DNA of 64,000 bases from Arthrobacter agilis. GTDB taxonomy: Bacteria; Actinomycetota; Actinomycetes; Actinomycetales; Micrococcaceae. Below, piece by piece: positions 25,977-34,647 of this stretch; position 1 is the stretch's first letter, and the number at the start of each line of letters is the position of its first letter. The notes beneath the pieces were generated by a model. The model did no database searches and was not told the DNA's origin. It saw only the letters and a list, made by a program, of their open reading frames with translations. The stretch is taken from assembly GCF_030816075.1 (NCBI RefSeq), contig NZ_JAUSXO010000001.1, forward strand, positions 248,001 to 312,000, read 5' to 3'. The translations under genes and the position numbers were made by a program.

Positions 25977-28508
25977 GTGGTTAGAGCAGAAAACGGGACG
26001 CTCGCAGGTGTCTTGGAAGGCAAGAAGCAGTACCAGGTTCCGCTCTATCAACGGGTGTACTCGTGGGGAAAAAAGCAGCTCGAGCAGCTCTGGTCGGACA
26101 TCACCGAGCTCGAGCATTCTCTTGCCGACGACCCGAAGGCCACACACTTTATCGGTTCCCTCGTACTAGCGAGCAGCCCTGACTTCGGTGCCATCGGCGT
26201 TAACAAATTCCTAGTTGTCGACGGCCAACAGCGCTTGACCACGTTGACGCTCCTTTTGGCTGCGCTGCGCGATCATCTCGATGCGACAGGTTACGCCGAT
26301 CGAGCAAGCGGCATAGACGCGCAATACCTGATTAACGTCTTCGACAGCGGGAAACCCATCAAGGTCATGCCGACTCAGGCAGACAGAGCGTCCTACATGG
26401 CAGTGCTGAATCGTGCGCGGCAGGCCGGCGGCGAGGACACGGTCGGCGATGCCTATCGGTTCTTCCGATCGAAGATAGCCGCTGCAGACCACCCGGACGA
26501 CCCGCACGATCTCGAGCTTCTCGAAGCGGCCGTTGTGCGCGGCCTTGCGCTCGTCGTCGTCACCGCGGAACCGTCTGACAACGCGCATCGCATCTTCGAG
26601 TCGCTCAACAACACCGGGCTCCGATTGACGCAGAGCGACCTGCTCAAGAACTACCTATTCATGCGGCTCGGTAGTCGTGCAGAAGAAGTGTACGGCAACG
26701 TCTGGCTCCCGCTGGAGAGAAAGCTTGACTCTGACAACCTCGAGCTGCTGTTCTGGCTCGACCTCGCTCAACGTGATGAACGGGCGAAGCAATCAGATAC
26801 TTATGTCGGGCAGCAAGTTCGACTTGAGAGACTCAAGAGCATCGACGAGGTGGAGGCCGAGGTAGCTCGTATCGCAGAGCCCGGTGACGTACTTGCGACG
26901 ATCCTCCAGCCTTCGAGCGAGAAGCACAGCGAAATAAGCCGACGTCTTACGAGGATCAAAGCGTGGGGTTCGACGACCGCCTATCCAGTGGTGATGCAGA
27001 TACTTGCGCGACGCGCTGACAGCACCGCCACTGAAGATGAGGTCGTGCGGGCACTGACGTACTTGGAGTCGTACTTCGTGCGACGCGTAGTGATTGGGCG
27101 TGCTACAGCAAACCTGAATCGGACTTTACTGCAAGCTGTTGGTTCGATCAGTGAAGCGGACCACATCGATTCTGCGCTGCGAGACTACCTATCGCGTGGA
27201 CGAAAGTATTTTGCCAGCGATCAGCAAGTGCTGGACGCGGCGAGAAATGTTGCGTTCTATTGGCAGGGGCGAGGACCCCAGAAGAAGCTTATTCTGCAGT
27301 GGCTGGAGGAAGCATATCGTCCGAAGGAAGTTGTCGACTTGGACCCAAGGCACCTAACAATCGAGCACGTGTTGCCACAGACAATGACCGATGAGGTGAG
27401 AGATGAGTTCGCAGCGGGTTTCGACGCTGATGCGGACATCGACTACGAGCACGAGCGGGTAATCCACACACTCGGCAACCTTACCCTGAGCGGCTATAAC
27501 AGCGAGCTCAGCAATAGGCCATTCGCTGAGAAGCGGGAAATGCTGGCAAAAAGTGGTCTGGCAATGAATCAGCATATCGCTGATAGGGCCATATGGGGCG
27601 CTGCCGAAATCAACAATCGTAGCGATGAGCTTGCTAAGAAGATCATTGAGCTCTGGCCGGGCCCGGACGAGACGGTTAGCGCGGCAGGCGACGAACCGAC
27701 GGCCTTTCGGAGCCAAATCGCTGCAATTCTTGCTCAGATTCCGGCTGGGCGCTGGACTTCTTACGGCGACGCGGCGATCGTGGCCGGCACCTGGACGCAA
27801 CCCTTAGCTGCAGTCATCGCTAAATTCCCGATGGCTAACGCGTGGCGGGTCCTGCAGAGCGGCGGAACAATCTCGCCTGGGTTTCGTTGGATTGACCTCA
27901 GTCGCGCCGATGATCCCCGGGCGGTTCTTGAAGAAGAAGGGGTTCGATTCGACGCAGAAGGGCGCGCGGCTCCAGAGCACTTTATTGGGGCAGAAGAATT
28001 AGCGGTGGCCGCTGGCCTCGATCTGGATGGGGAAGTACTCGCTGCGCGTCGCAAGAACAACAAGCCGAACACCTGGGCGGGGGGTAAGGCTCTCATGAAG
28101 GACGCCCAGCTTGCCTTCTTTGAGAAAGTGCGTGAGTACGGACTTACAAATGCGGCTCACGTTAAAATTTGGCGACAACCTCTGCGACGGGGTTGGTACG
28201 ACATACCTATCGGAGATTCGCGCGGGAGGGTCACACTACTGGTTAACTCTCAGAAGAACCTCGCCGTTACCCACTTCTGGATAGATAACGACAAGGATCT
28301 CTATCTGCAGTTGGTGAGCCAGCGAGACGCCATTGAAGCAGACTTGGGTTTTGTCCTTGAGTGGGACGCTAAACCTCACCGCAAAGCGTCGAAGCTGGTC
28401 ATCAGTCGTCCTGGCGACTTCTTGGACGAAGCTCAGTCGGAAGACCTCGTCAAGTGGCTCGTGACTACAGGAGACGCATTTGCGCGGGTCCTCCCGAAGT
28501 ACTTATAA
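25977..28508 (+). CDS. GmrSD-like DUF262 / HNH (DUF1524) / ATL-like / DUF4268 fusion
   Basis: Four modules can be read in this 843-aa protein. DUF262 opens it (QYQVPLYQRVYSW near residue 20 and VVDGQQRLTTL near 80). A DUF1524 HNH domain follows (LTIEHVLPQ near 460, HTLGNLTLSGYN near 498). Residues 579-661 look like an alkyltransferase-like domain (IPAGRWTSYGDAA, SPGFRWIDL, EEEGVRFDAEGRA). The C-terminal 140 residues match DUF4268. DUF262 plus DUF1524 make the type IV enzyme GmrSD, which cuts glucosylated hydroxymethylcytosine DNA. The ATL part lacks the PCHR cysteine (PMANAWRVL is found), so it should bind DNA rather than repair it. CAGGAGG lies five bases before the GTG start. Confidence 0.88.
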   Translation: MVRAENGTLAGVLEGKKQYQVPLYQRVYSWGKKQLEQLWSDITELEHSLADDPKATHFIGSLVLASSPDFGAIGVNKFLVVDGQQRLTTLTLLLAALRDHLDATGYADRASGIDAQYLINVFDSGKPIKVMPTQADRASYMAVLNRARQAGGEDTVGDAYRFFRSKIAAADHPDDPHDLELLEAAVVRGLALVVVTAEPSDNAHRIFESLNNTGLRLTQSDLLKNYLFMRLGSRAEEVYGNVWLPLERKLDSDNLELLFWLDLAQRDERAKQSDTYVGQQVRLERLKSIDEVEAEVARIAEPGDVLATILQPSSEKHSEISRRLTRIKAWGSTTAYPVVMQILARRADSTATEDEVVRALTYLESYFVRRVVIGRATANLNRTLLQAVGSISEADHIDSALRDYLSRGRKYFASDQQVLDAARNVAFYWQGRGPQKKLILQWLEEAYRPKEVVDLDPRHLTIEHVLPQTMTDEVRDEFAAGFDADADIDYEHERVIHTLGNLTLSGYNSELSNRPFAEKREMLAKSGLAMNQHIADRAIWGAAEINNRSDELAKKIIELWPGPDETVSAAGDEPTAFRSQIAAILAQIPAGRWTSYGDAAIVAGTWTQPLAAVIAKFPMANAWRVLQSGGTISPGFRWIDLSRADDPRAVLEEEGVRFDAEGRAAPEHFIGAEELAVAAGLDLDGEVLAARRKNNKPNTWAGGKALMKDAQLAFFEKVREYGLTNAAHVKIWRQPLRRGWYDIPIGDSRGRVTLLVNSQKNLAVTHFWIDNDKDLYLQLVSQRDAIEADLGFVLEWDAKPHRKASKLVISRPGDFLDEAQSEDLVKWLVTTGDAFARVLPKYL

Positions 28509-28660
28509 GACGCGTCGTTACTGAGCTCAGTGCTCCTTCCGGTTAGTACGCAATCAATCCTGAGATGGTGGGGTTGGTTGACGCCTAGCAATGGAGACGG
28601 GCGTATGTGCCGCTATCCTGGAGGCCCGTGCGCAGCGCCGCGCCCGGTCGCAGGAGACAG

Positions 28661-30502
28661 GTGCCGTACATGCAGCAGCTTCCCACGCCCAGCAACACCC
28701 AGAACCAGCGCAACCACACCCAGCCCTCCCAGCTCGACCGAATCACCGAACTCGCCGGGGACCTTGCCGGCCAGTTCGAGCTGGTCCCGCTCCTCGAACG
28801 CGTCCTTGGGCACGCCGCCGCCCTCCTCGGGTGTGAGAGCGGCTCCATCTCGATCGTCCACGAGACCGAGGGATACTACCGCAAGGAAGTGGACCAGGGC
28901 GTCGGCTGCCGCGAGGGCCAGACCTTCCCCCTGACCGAAGGCCTTACCGGGCAGATCGCGAGCACCCGCGGCACGGTCATCCTCGATCGCTACGCTTCCG
29001 TACCCTCGGGCCATATTGACCCGGCGGACCCTCGGTGGGGAAGCGCCGTCATCGGCGTCCCCATCACCTGGGCCGGCACGATCATCGGCACGTTCGCCAT
29101 CTTCAGTGACGGTCCCGGCCGGGTCTTCAGCCCCGGCGACGCATCCCTCGTGGAACTCTTCGCCAACCACGCCGCCATTGCCATCATGAACTCACGGCTC
29201 CACCAGGCCGCCGCTGCGAAGGAACGCGAGGCTGCCGTCGCTGGCGAACGCGAGCGTGCCGTGCAGGAGGTCCACGAGACCATCGGCCGGTCCCTGGGCT
29301 CGCTCCTGTTGCACCTCGACCGCGCGGACAAGGCGACGCCGGGCGGATCACCCTCCACCCAGCACATCGACTCCGCCCGGGTGCTCGCCCACGAGGCGCT
29401 CTTCGAGACCCGCCGCACCGTGCTGGGACTCGGACCCTCCAGTTTGGCCGACCGCTCCTTAGAGGAAGCGGTCCGCCAGGAACTCGACCGGGTGAGCGCG
29501 AACGATCCGATGGACGTGACGCTCCTCGTAACCGGCAATCGTCACGAGCTGGCGCCCGTCGTCGCCCATCAGCTCTTCATGATCATCCAGGAGGCCGTGG
29601 CCAACGCGGTCGCCCATGCCTGCGCCACCGCGTGCCGGGTGGGCATCTTCTACGACACCACCGGCATCACGGCCGTCGTCGAGGACAACGGCCGCGGGTT
29701 CGAGGGCCGGGAGAGCACAGACCTGAAGGGCAGTCGGCTCGGCCTGCACGGCATGGCAGCCCGGGCCCACTACCTGCGGGGAGAACTTCATGTGGAGTCG
29801 ACACTGGGCTGGGGGACGAGCGTCCGAGCGCAGGTGCCGTACTCCTCGAACGGCGACGCCTCCCGCGAACGCTGGAAGGTCCTCGTCGCCTGCACCCAGC
29901 CCCTTCTCCGGGCCGGGCTCGTCCGGCTGCTCGAGACATCCGAGCCGTCGGTGCAGGTCCTCGGCGAGTTCGGGACGCTCGAGGACCTCACCGAGTCGGT
30001 GTCCCTCCTGCAGCCGGACATGATCGTCCTCGACGAGCACCTGCTGTCCCGGTATGCCGGCGCCCGGGTGACGGACGCGGACACCGTCGAGCGGCCGGTG
30101 GTCGCCGTCGTCGACCATTTCGCGGACGAACTGCTGGCGGCTGCCGCGTCGTCGGGCGTGCGGGGTTTCCTCTCGCTGTCGTCGACGCCCGCGGAGGTGG
30201 CGCGCGTCGTCGTCGCCGCCGCCCGCGGTGACGCCCTGCTGGACGGGGCGATGTTCACGCGGCTCACGGAGAATCGCGCGGCGGACACAGGCGAGGCGAT
30301 ATCACTGACGGCCCGTGAACTCGAGGTACGAGACCTCCTGGCCGAGGGACTGGCGGACAAGCAGATCGCAACGCGGCTCGCCATCTCGGTGAAGACGGTC
30401 GAGAAGCACGTGAGCGCCATGCTGCGGAAGACCGGGGCACGTAACCGCACCATGCTGGTGGGCTTGCAGCACCAGGGCCAGGCAATCGCGAACTCCAGGT
30501 AG
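28661..30502 (+). CDS. GAF / histidine kinase / pseudo-receiver / LuxR single-chain sensor-regulator
   Basis: The 613-aa protein has an N-terminal GAF domain (about residues 30-180), a HisKA_3-like helix with EVHETIG near 203, an HATPase domain (QEAVANAVAHA near 310, VEDNGRGF near 340), a receiver-like domain from about 405, and a LuxR DNA-binding domain (LTARELEVRDLLAEG to SVKTVEKHV, about 547-595). The receiver keeps the central Asp (MIVLDE), but the usual acidic pair reads ACT and the conserved Lys is lost. GTG 28661 is closest to the AGGAG; ATG 28670 is an alternative. It is GC-rich, unlike its defence neighbours. Confidence 0.85.
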   Translation: MPYMQQLPTPSNTQNQRNHTQPSQLDRITELAGDLAGQFELVPLLERVLGHAAALLGCESGSISIVHETEGYYRKEVDQGVGCREGQTFPLTEGLTGQIASTRGTVILDRYASVPSGHIDPADPRWGSAVIGVPITWAGTIIGTFAIFSDGPGRVFSPGDASLVELFANHAAIAIMNSRLHQAAAAKEREAAVAGERERAVQEVHETIGRSLGSLLLHLDRADKATPGGSPSTQHIDSARVLAHEALFETRRTVLGLGPSSLADRSLEEAVRQELDRVSANDPMDVTLLVTGNRHELAPVVAHQLFMIIQEAVANAVAHACATACRVGIFYDTTGITAVVEDNGRGFEGRESTDLKGSRLGLHGMAARAHYLRGELHVESTLGWGTSVRAQVPYSSNGDASRERWKVLVACTQPLLRAGLVRLLETSEPSVQVLGEFGTLEDLTESVSLLQPDMIVLDEHLLSRYAGARVTDADTVERPVVAVVDHFADELLAAAASSGVRGFLSLSSTPAEVARVVVAAARGDALLDGAMFTRLTENRAADTGEAISLTARELEVRDLLAEGLADKQIATRLAISVKTVEKHVSAMLRKTGARNRTMLVGLQHQGQAIANSR

Positions 30503-30858
30503 GCGGCGGCGCCCGTCCTCAGCGCACGTACTGAGGCACCACATCAGTGAGTTGTTGCCCTTGTGGACTGGAACGGCAGGGAGCGGATAACGAACGCTAC
30601 GTGCTCCTCTGCGTCGGTAGGCTAGAAACCATCTCAGAACCAACTGCTCTGTCACGATTCCGCACCTCTGCTTGCTTGCTAGGTATGTAAGACAGGAGGG
30701 GAGCAGCGATGGCGGGGGATCGGTGGTGTCTCGACGGACAGTGTCGCATCCAAGGGACGCAAGACTTGAATCTGCACGATCCAACGCGGGCCCTATGCCA
30801 GCTCAGCACTGAAAGAGTTTCGAAGACGACAGAGTGGGCTCGGTAGTCACTGAGGTTG
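30503..30858 (+). other. Intergenic stretch between converging genes
   Basis: No gene or clear terminator was recognised. A TTCAAGTC-like motif on the minus strand near 30765 resembles a tRNA T-arm, but no acceptor or anticodon arms can be drawn around it. Confidence 0.4.
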
Positions 30859-32679
30859 CTATATTTCAAGAGGGTTTAGCACCTTGGCTAGCGTACTTGG
30901 GATGTCAAAGGTAGACGTCCAGACAAGCTCGACAAGATCGTCATCTTCGTCGTTAACGCGTAGCAAATCTATTACATCGCCCTCGAACACGTAGTCAGAG
31001 GCGGCACGGGCGCGTGCCTGCTTACTAAAGCGCATGTACTCTTCGCGCGATTGAAAGTGAATCGAATAGCTTCCATCGCCCCGTTCCCAAATCGAGACAT
31101 TCCAATTCTCTTCGAGTTCTTTCAGTGCGCGCGCGACAGGTTGTGCATCGAGAGGCTCGGCGAAGAGATCAGCACCGACGGCTTTCCGGCCAGTATTGTC
31201 TAAAGATGTTTCCTCCCAATCGATACTCACGTGGCGTTCGAGCTCGACCTGTTGAAGGTCTTGCGGAGACATTTCGAAAAAGTCGGATTTGAGATAGCTC
31301 CTCACGCTGCTTACGATCCAAATGATGGGGGCGTTCACAAGATTCTGCTGCCCTAATCCGATACCTGGGTGTGGTGGTGAGACTAAGGGAAGGCGACAAA
31401 TGCTTCGGATTATCTCTTTACAGTGGTAATCCTTACAAAACCGAAAATAGTGAGCAGCCATGCGTGGCAGCGCTTCCCACATTGAATTCCGCGCTAGTGG
31501 GTATCGATGCTGAATCTCTCCTAGCTGGCTCAAAAGCGATGCCTTGCTCGGGGAGACTACCAGATCTAGGTCAGATTCTTTCCAAGTTCCGCTAGCTTCG
31601 TATTCGAACTTTGCCTTACAAATTGAATAGATTTGTGATTGAACGCAAGCGTTGTACAGCTCATCGCTCACACGATAGCTAATTTCGCAATGATAATTTA
31701 GGTTGTAACGCGAGAGTTCCTCGTCGGTGGTCCGCTCAAAGATGTACTTAGCAGACAGAACATCAGTACCAGCTTGCCGAAAAACCAGATCCTTCTCCTG
31801 GGTATGCTCGATGGTCGACGCGTCGTACCACTCGGTATGCTCGGTGGTTGACTCGTCGTGCCACCGGAGTTCCTCCATAATGCCTTCTATGCTGGAGTCA
31901 ACCCGCTTGCGAGTGAGGTGGAGTGCGTCCGAGACGGCTTGGATTTTGATGCGTTGTGTCTCGTCCTGGAGCATCGTGCTCTCGACGAGTAGGTCAACAT
32001 CTGAAAGAAAAGGATAAACATCACCTACCCGCCGATGTCGAGCACCGCGGGAGTTCTGCTTTGTGAAGACTTCTGTGATGATAAGACCGAGTGCGAAAAT
32101 ATCCGCAGGTTTTCCAACGTCTTTAGCGTTGTTTTTTACCATTTGCTCCGGCGCCAAGTAGTTGCGATTGGCTAAGAGGTCACCTTTTCGGGTTAGAGAC
32201 GAATCTTTAAAGTGAGCAATTCCAAAATCTGCTAAGACGAGCCGTCGGTTGCCACTGTCTACAAGAATGTTCTCTGGCTTGATATCCCGGTGCACCGCTC
32301 CTTCGCCATGCACGTACGCAATACCTTCACAGAGCTGGGAGAGGTAATCGAGGAGCACTTGGTGATCGGATTCTTCTCTGATGATATCGCGTAGGCTCTT
32401 CGCATACAGGTCCATGGTGTAGTAGAAGTAATCCGCATCCTCAGATTCGTCATGAATTTTCACGACGTGATCATTGCTCGCTACTTTGCCAAATTTTATC
32501 TCTTCACGAAATCGCTTATCACGTCTCTCTGAACCGGACTTTGCGATCTTCTTGAGGGCATAGTCCTTACCGTCTGCTGAAGAGCGCACCCTGAAGACCT
32601 TGGCTGCACCTCCTTCTCCGAGCGGTGACTTGACGGTGTAAGATACGCCATTGACATCGAGAACATTCCCCACTTTCAT
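30859..32679 (-). CDS. Ser/Thr protein kinase with large C-terminal domain of unknown function
   Basis: The 606-aa product has a complete kinase domain (about residues 10-280): GEGGAAKVF glycine loop, YALKKI with the ATP-binding Lys, VHRDIKPEN catalytic loop, LADFGIAHF with the DFG, and APEQM. The remaining 320 residues are not recognised and contain no transmembrane helix, so this is a soluble kinase unlike PknB. Residues near 280-302 carry an 11-aa tandem repeat. The ATG at 32679 is chosen because conserved sequence starts there and a TATTCT box lies seven bases upstream, which suggests a leaderless transcript. Low GC and position at the island edge fit a defence or abortive-infection role, by analogy with antiphage kinases. 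Confidence 0.82.
   Translation of the reverse strand: MKVGNVLDVNGVSYTVKSPLGEGGAAKVFRVRSSADGKDYALKKIAKSGSERRDKRFREEIKFGKVASNDHVVKIHDESEDADYFYYTMDLYAKSLRDIIREESDHQVLLDYLSQLCEGIAYVHGEGAVHRDIKPENILVDSGNRRLVLADFGIAHFKDSSLTRKGDLLANRNYLAPEQMVKNNAKDVGKPADIFALGLIITEVFTKQNSRGARHRRVGDVYPFLSDVDLLVESTMLQDETQRIKIQAVSDALHLTRKRVDSSIEGIMEELRWHDESTTEHTEWYDASTIEHTQEKDLVFRQAGTDVLSAKYIFERTTDEELSRYNLNYHCEISYRVSDELYNACVQSQIYSICKAKFEYEASGTWKESDLDLVVSPSKASLLSQLGEIQHRYPLARNSMWEALPRMAAHYFRFCKDYHCKEIIRSICRLPLVSPPHPGIGLGQQNLVNAPIIWIVSSVRSYLKSDFFEMSPQDLQQVELERHVSIDWEETSLDNTGRKAVGADLFAEPLDAQPVARALKELEENWNVSIWERGDGSYSIHFQSREEYMRFSKQARARAASDYVFEGDVIDLLRVNDEDDDLVELVWTSTFDIPSTLAKVLNPLEI
31798..31863 (-). repeat. 33-bp tandem duplication inside the kinase gene
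   Basis: 31798-31830 and 31831-31863 match at 28 of 33 positions and encode WHDESTTEHTE followed by WYDASTIEHTQ, so the unit is in frame. Confidence 0.85.
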
Positions 32680-33218
32680 AATTATTAGAATACTAGAAGG
32701 CCAAAAAAATCCAAGACGAGCGTCTAGTAGCAACGCGGGCGGAATCACCAAAACCTACTACGCGATCCAACGCACTAACGCGAAGGCGAAATCGACACGG
32801 CGCGGATGCTGGCGTCATCAACTCATCGTTGGACAAACTCCAAGCGTTGTCGGTACCAGCTACTCGGATACCGAAGCGCTCGAGCAGCTTGGAGAGGTTC
32901 GCAACTGATCACAAACTTGGCCTGTTTGCAGTGCCTTGACCGGGGCTGGCGTCGCAACTAGGCCGCACGAGTCGGCGGAAGGACAGCGCGATCACCGGCG
33001 GCAGGGCACTCGTCGCCGGACTGCCGCATGGGAGGAATCCGTTGCGAGCACACTGCGGGCGTCTGGGGCGACGTCTTCCGTTTGACGATCGGCCGGTCGC
33101 GCCGTCGACACACTCACCGACACAGCGGACGCGCTGCGCAAATGGTCGGACAGGAACGCAGCAGAGCGACCGCCCATTGAAGTGTCAAGGATCTTGGTGT
33201 GATTGCTTCGGTCGGTGG
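32680..33218 (+). other. Intergenic or decayed DNA downstream of the island kinase promoter
   Basis: Next to the kinase start, the minus-strand TATTCT at 32687-32692 is a plausible -10. The rest holds short frames in all phases without motifs and may be decayed mobile-element DNA. Confidence 0.3.
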
Positions 33219-33440
33219 TCACGACATCAGGTTCGGCCAAGGACAAGCAAACATGGTCAGGTACTCGTTCGCAGGGTTGTTGAACCAGTCTTCGATATTG
33301 CCGGAGTAGTACCGGGCTGTGTTTCGTCACAGCATGAAGTAGGGCTGTCCGATGTTTGCTCGGCGCCACTGCGCTGGCTCTTGGCTTGTCACGCCGTATA
33401 ACTCGGCCACGTCCTGCGGTGTTATCATCGTGCCCACCAT
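33219..33440 (-). pseudogene. Excisionase-like HTH protein with a nonsense codon
   Basis: A GGAGGGA ribosome-binding site precedes ATG 33440. The frame reads ITPQDVAELYGVTSQEPAQW then GQPYFML, TGA, RNTARYYSGNIEDWFNN and stops at 33219. This matches the small MerR-like/excisionase HTH family, where the broken position is normally Gly (FKLGRNVRY-type), so GGA or GGG likely became TGA at 33327-33329. Such proteins direct excision or transfer of integrated elements. The product as it stands would be 37 aa. Confidence 0.65.
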
Positions 33441-33540
33441 AAGTCCCTCCTTCATCGTTGCCCTGCGTTCCTTTGGGCAACGCCGCCATCACTTGGACGC
33501 GGAATGAATGGGCACGGCGGATAGGTCGGACCGTGGAATA

Positions 33541-33747
33541 CCGCAAGCGGAGCGAGGATATGCCGCGAAAGCCGGCCTTGGAAGTCTCGCCGAGAGAAGG
33601 GCGGACAGTACATTCACTAGCCGAAACGGAACGGCGTAGCCGTGAGGGTCAGTCCAGACGCGAAGCGTCATACCGCTTGCGTGACACCCCGCCCGGCACA
33701 GGTCGCCGTGCGAGACACAGATGGATTTCTCAGCGGAGCAAGCTCCG
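33541..33747 (+). repeat. Cluster of very short perfect DNA hairpins
   Basis: Within about 200 bases are CCGC-AA-GCGG (33541), GCGAAAGC (33565), TCTCG-C-CGAGA (33585), CCG-AAA-CGG (33621), ACGGC-GTA-GCCGT (33631), GACGC-GAA-GCGTC (33657) and CGGAGC-AA-GCTCCG (33734). Two contain GCGAAGC or GCGAAAGC, sequences known to form unusually stable DNA mini-hairpins. No protein motif was found in this stretch. A single-stranded replication or transfer origin is one possible reading. Confidence 0.5.
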
Positions 33748-33754
33748 AGGGCAG

Positions 33755-34546
33755 TTACGACGACCCAGCGGCGGTGGCGTCAAGTATGAACCGGGCTGTC
33801 TCCTGCGGCTGGTCCCAGTGCGGGAAGTGCCCGCAGTCCTCGAAGACGTGCAGGGTGGCGTCCGGATAGAGAGACATGGCGACGGCGGCCTCACTGAGCG
33901 GGGTGACCCTGTCCGACCGGCCCCAGCCGAACGCCAGCGTGCCCTTGATCGTCCCCTGGGGCGCGCCCGCTTGGCGCGGTCCGTGCGCGAGCGACTTCCG
34001 CGCTTCGTCGAGACTGGGCGAGGTGGCGAACCCGCGGAGCTCCGTCAGGACGAGGTCCGGGTCGAGCTTCCAGGGGGCCGCGGAGAATTGGGCGAGCAGC
34101 GTTGTCCGGCCCGCGGCCTGCTGGACGAGTGACGGCAGGACGGGCTGGAGGCGCCGTACCAGCGCAATGGACGCGGTGATGCTGCCGTTGAAGATGCGCA
34201 CCTGGGTGTCGTTCCAGAATCCTCCGGGATCGAGGGCGACGACGTTGCCGGCGTGACCCCGTCGCGCCAACTCGACCACGATCCGCGCACCCATCGAGCT
34301 TCCGACGATATCCACGTCGCGCAGGTTCTCCTGCTCGAGGAACTGCTCGACGGCGTCCGTGAGGGCAGCGATGGTCACCTCACCCGCGAGCGGCGCGCTG
34401 CCGCCGAACCCGGGGAGGTCAATGGCGATGACCTCGCGTTGTTCCTGCAGCAGGGGGAGGACGGGGTCCCAGGTACGGACGCTCGAGCCGAGCCCATGCA
34501 CGAGGACGAGTGGCTTTCCGGTGCCGGTTCGTTCGGTCTTCAACAT
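33755..34546 (-). CDS. Alpha/beta hydrolase
   Basis: The 263-aa protein has the fold's LVLVHGLGSS oxyanion segment near residue 14, GSSMGA with the nucleophile Ser near 103 and CGHFPHWDQP with the catalytic His near 244; GRSDRVTP probably supplies the Asp. It may hydrolyse a small ester, lactone or similar compound. It is divergent from a SRPBCC gene, 101 bp away, and marks the return to high-GC core-like DNA. Confidence 0.88.
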   Translation of the reverse strand: MLKTERTGTGKPLVLVHGLGSSVRTWDPVLPLLQEQREVIAIDLPGFGGSAPLAGEVTIAALTDAVEQFLEQENLRDVDIVGSSMGARIVVELARRGHAGNVVALDPGGFWNDTQVRIFNGSITASIALVRRLQPVLPSLVQQAAGRTTLLAQFSAAPWKLDPDLVLTELRGFATSPSLDEARKSLAHGPRQAGAPQGTIKGTLAFGWGRSDRVTPLSEAAVAMSLYPDATLHVFEDCGHFPHWDQPQETARFILDATAAGSS

Positions 34547-34647
34547 GGGGGCCTTCCGTAGCCGGAGCGAGCACCCAGTCTATGCGGGCACGGATTGCTG
34601 CAGCCGATCCCCGCAGGACGAGGGGACTCTTCTGTGAGAATGGGCGC

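Noticed and set aside
30740-30800. tRNA-like TTCAAGTC motif on the minus strand, as a possible attachment site or tRNA fragment
   Set aside because: The T-arm stem pairs poorly and no acceptor, D or anticodon arm can be drawn; no matching tRNA gene is in the window.
33219-33440. Reading the internal TGA as selenocysteine
   Set aside because: The family has Gly there, no SECIS-like hairpin was seen just downstream, and excisionase proteins are not selenoproteins.
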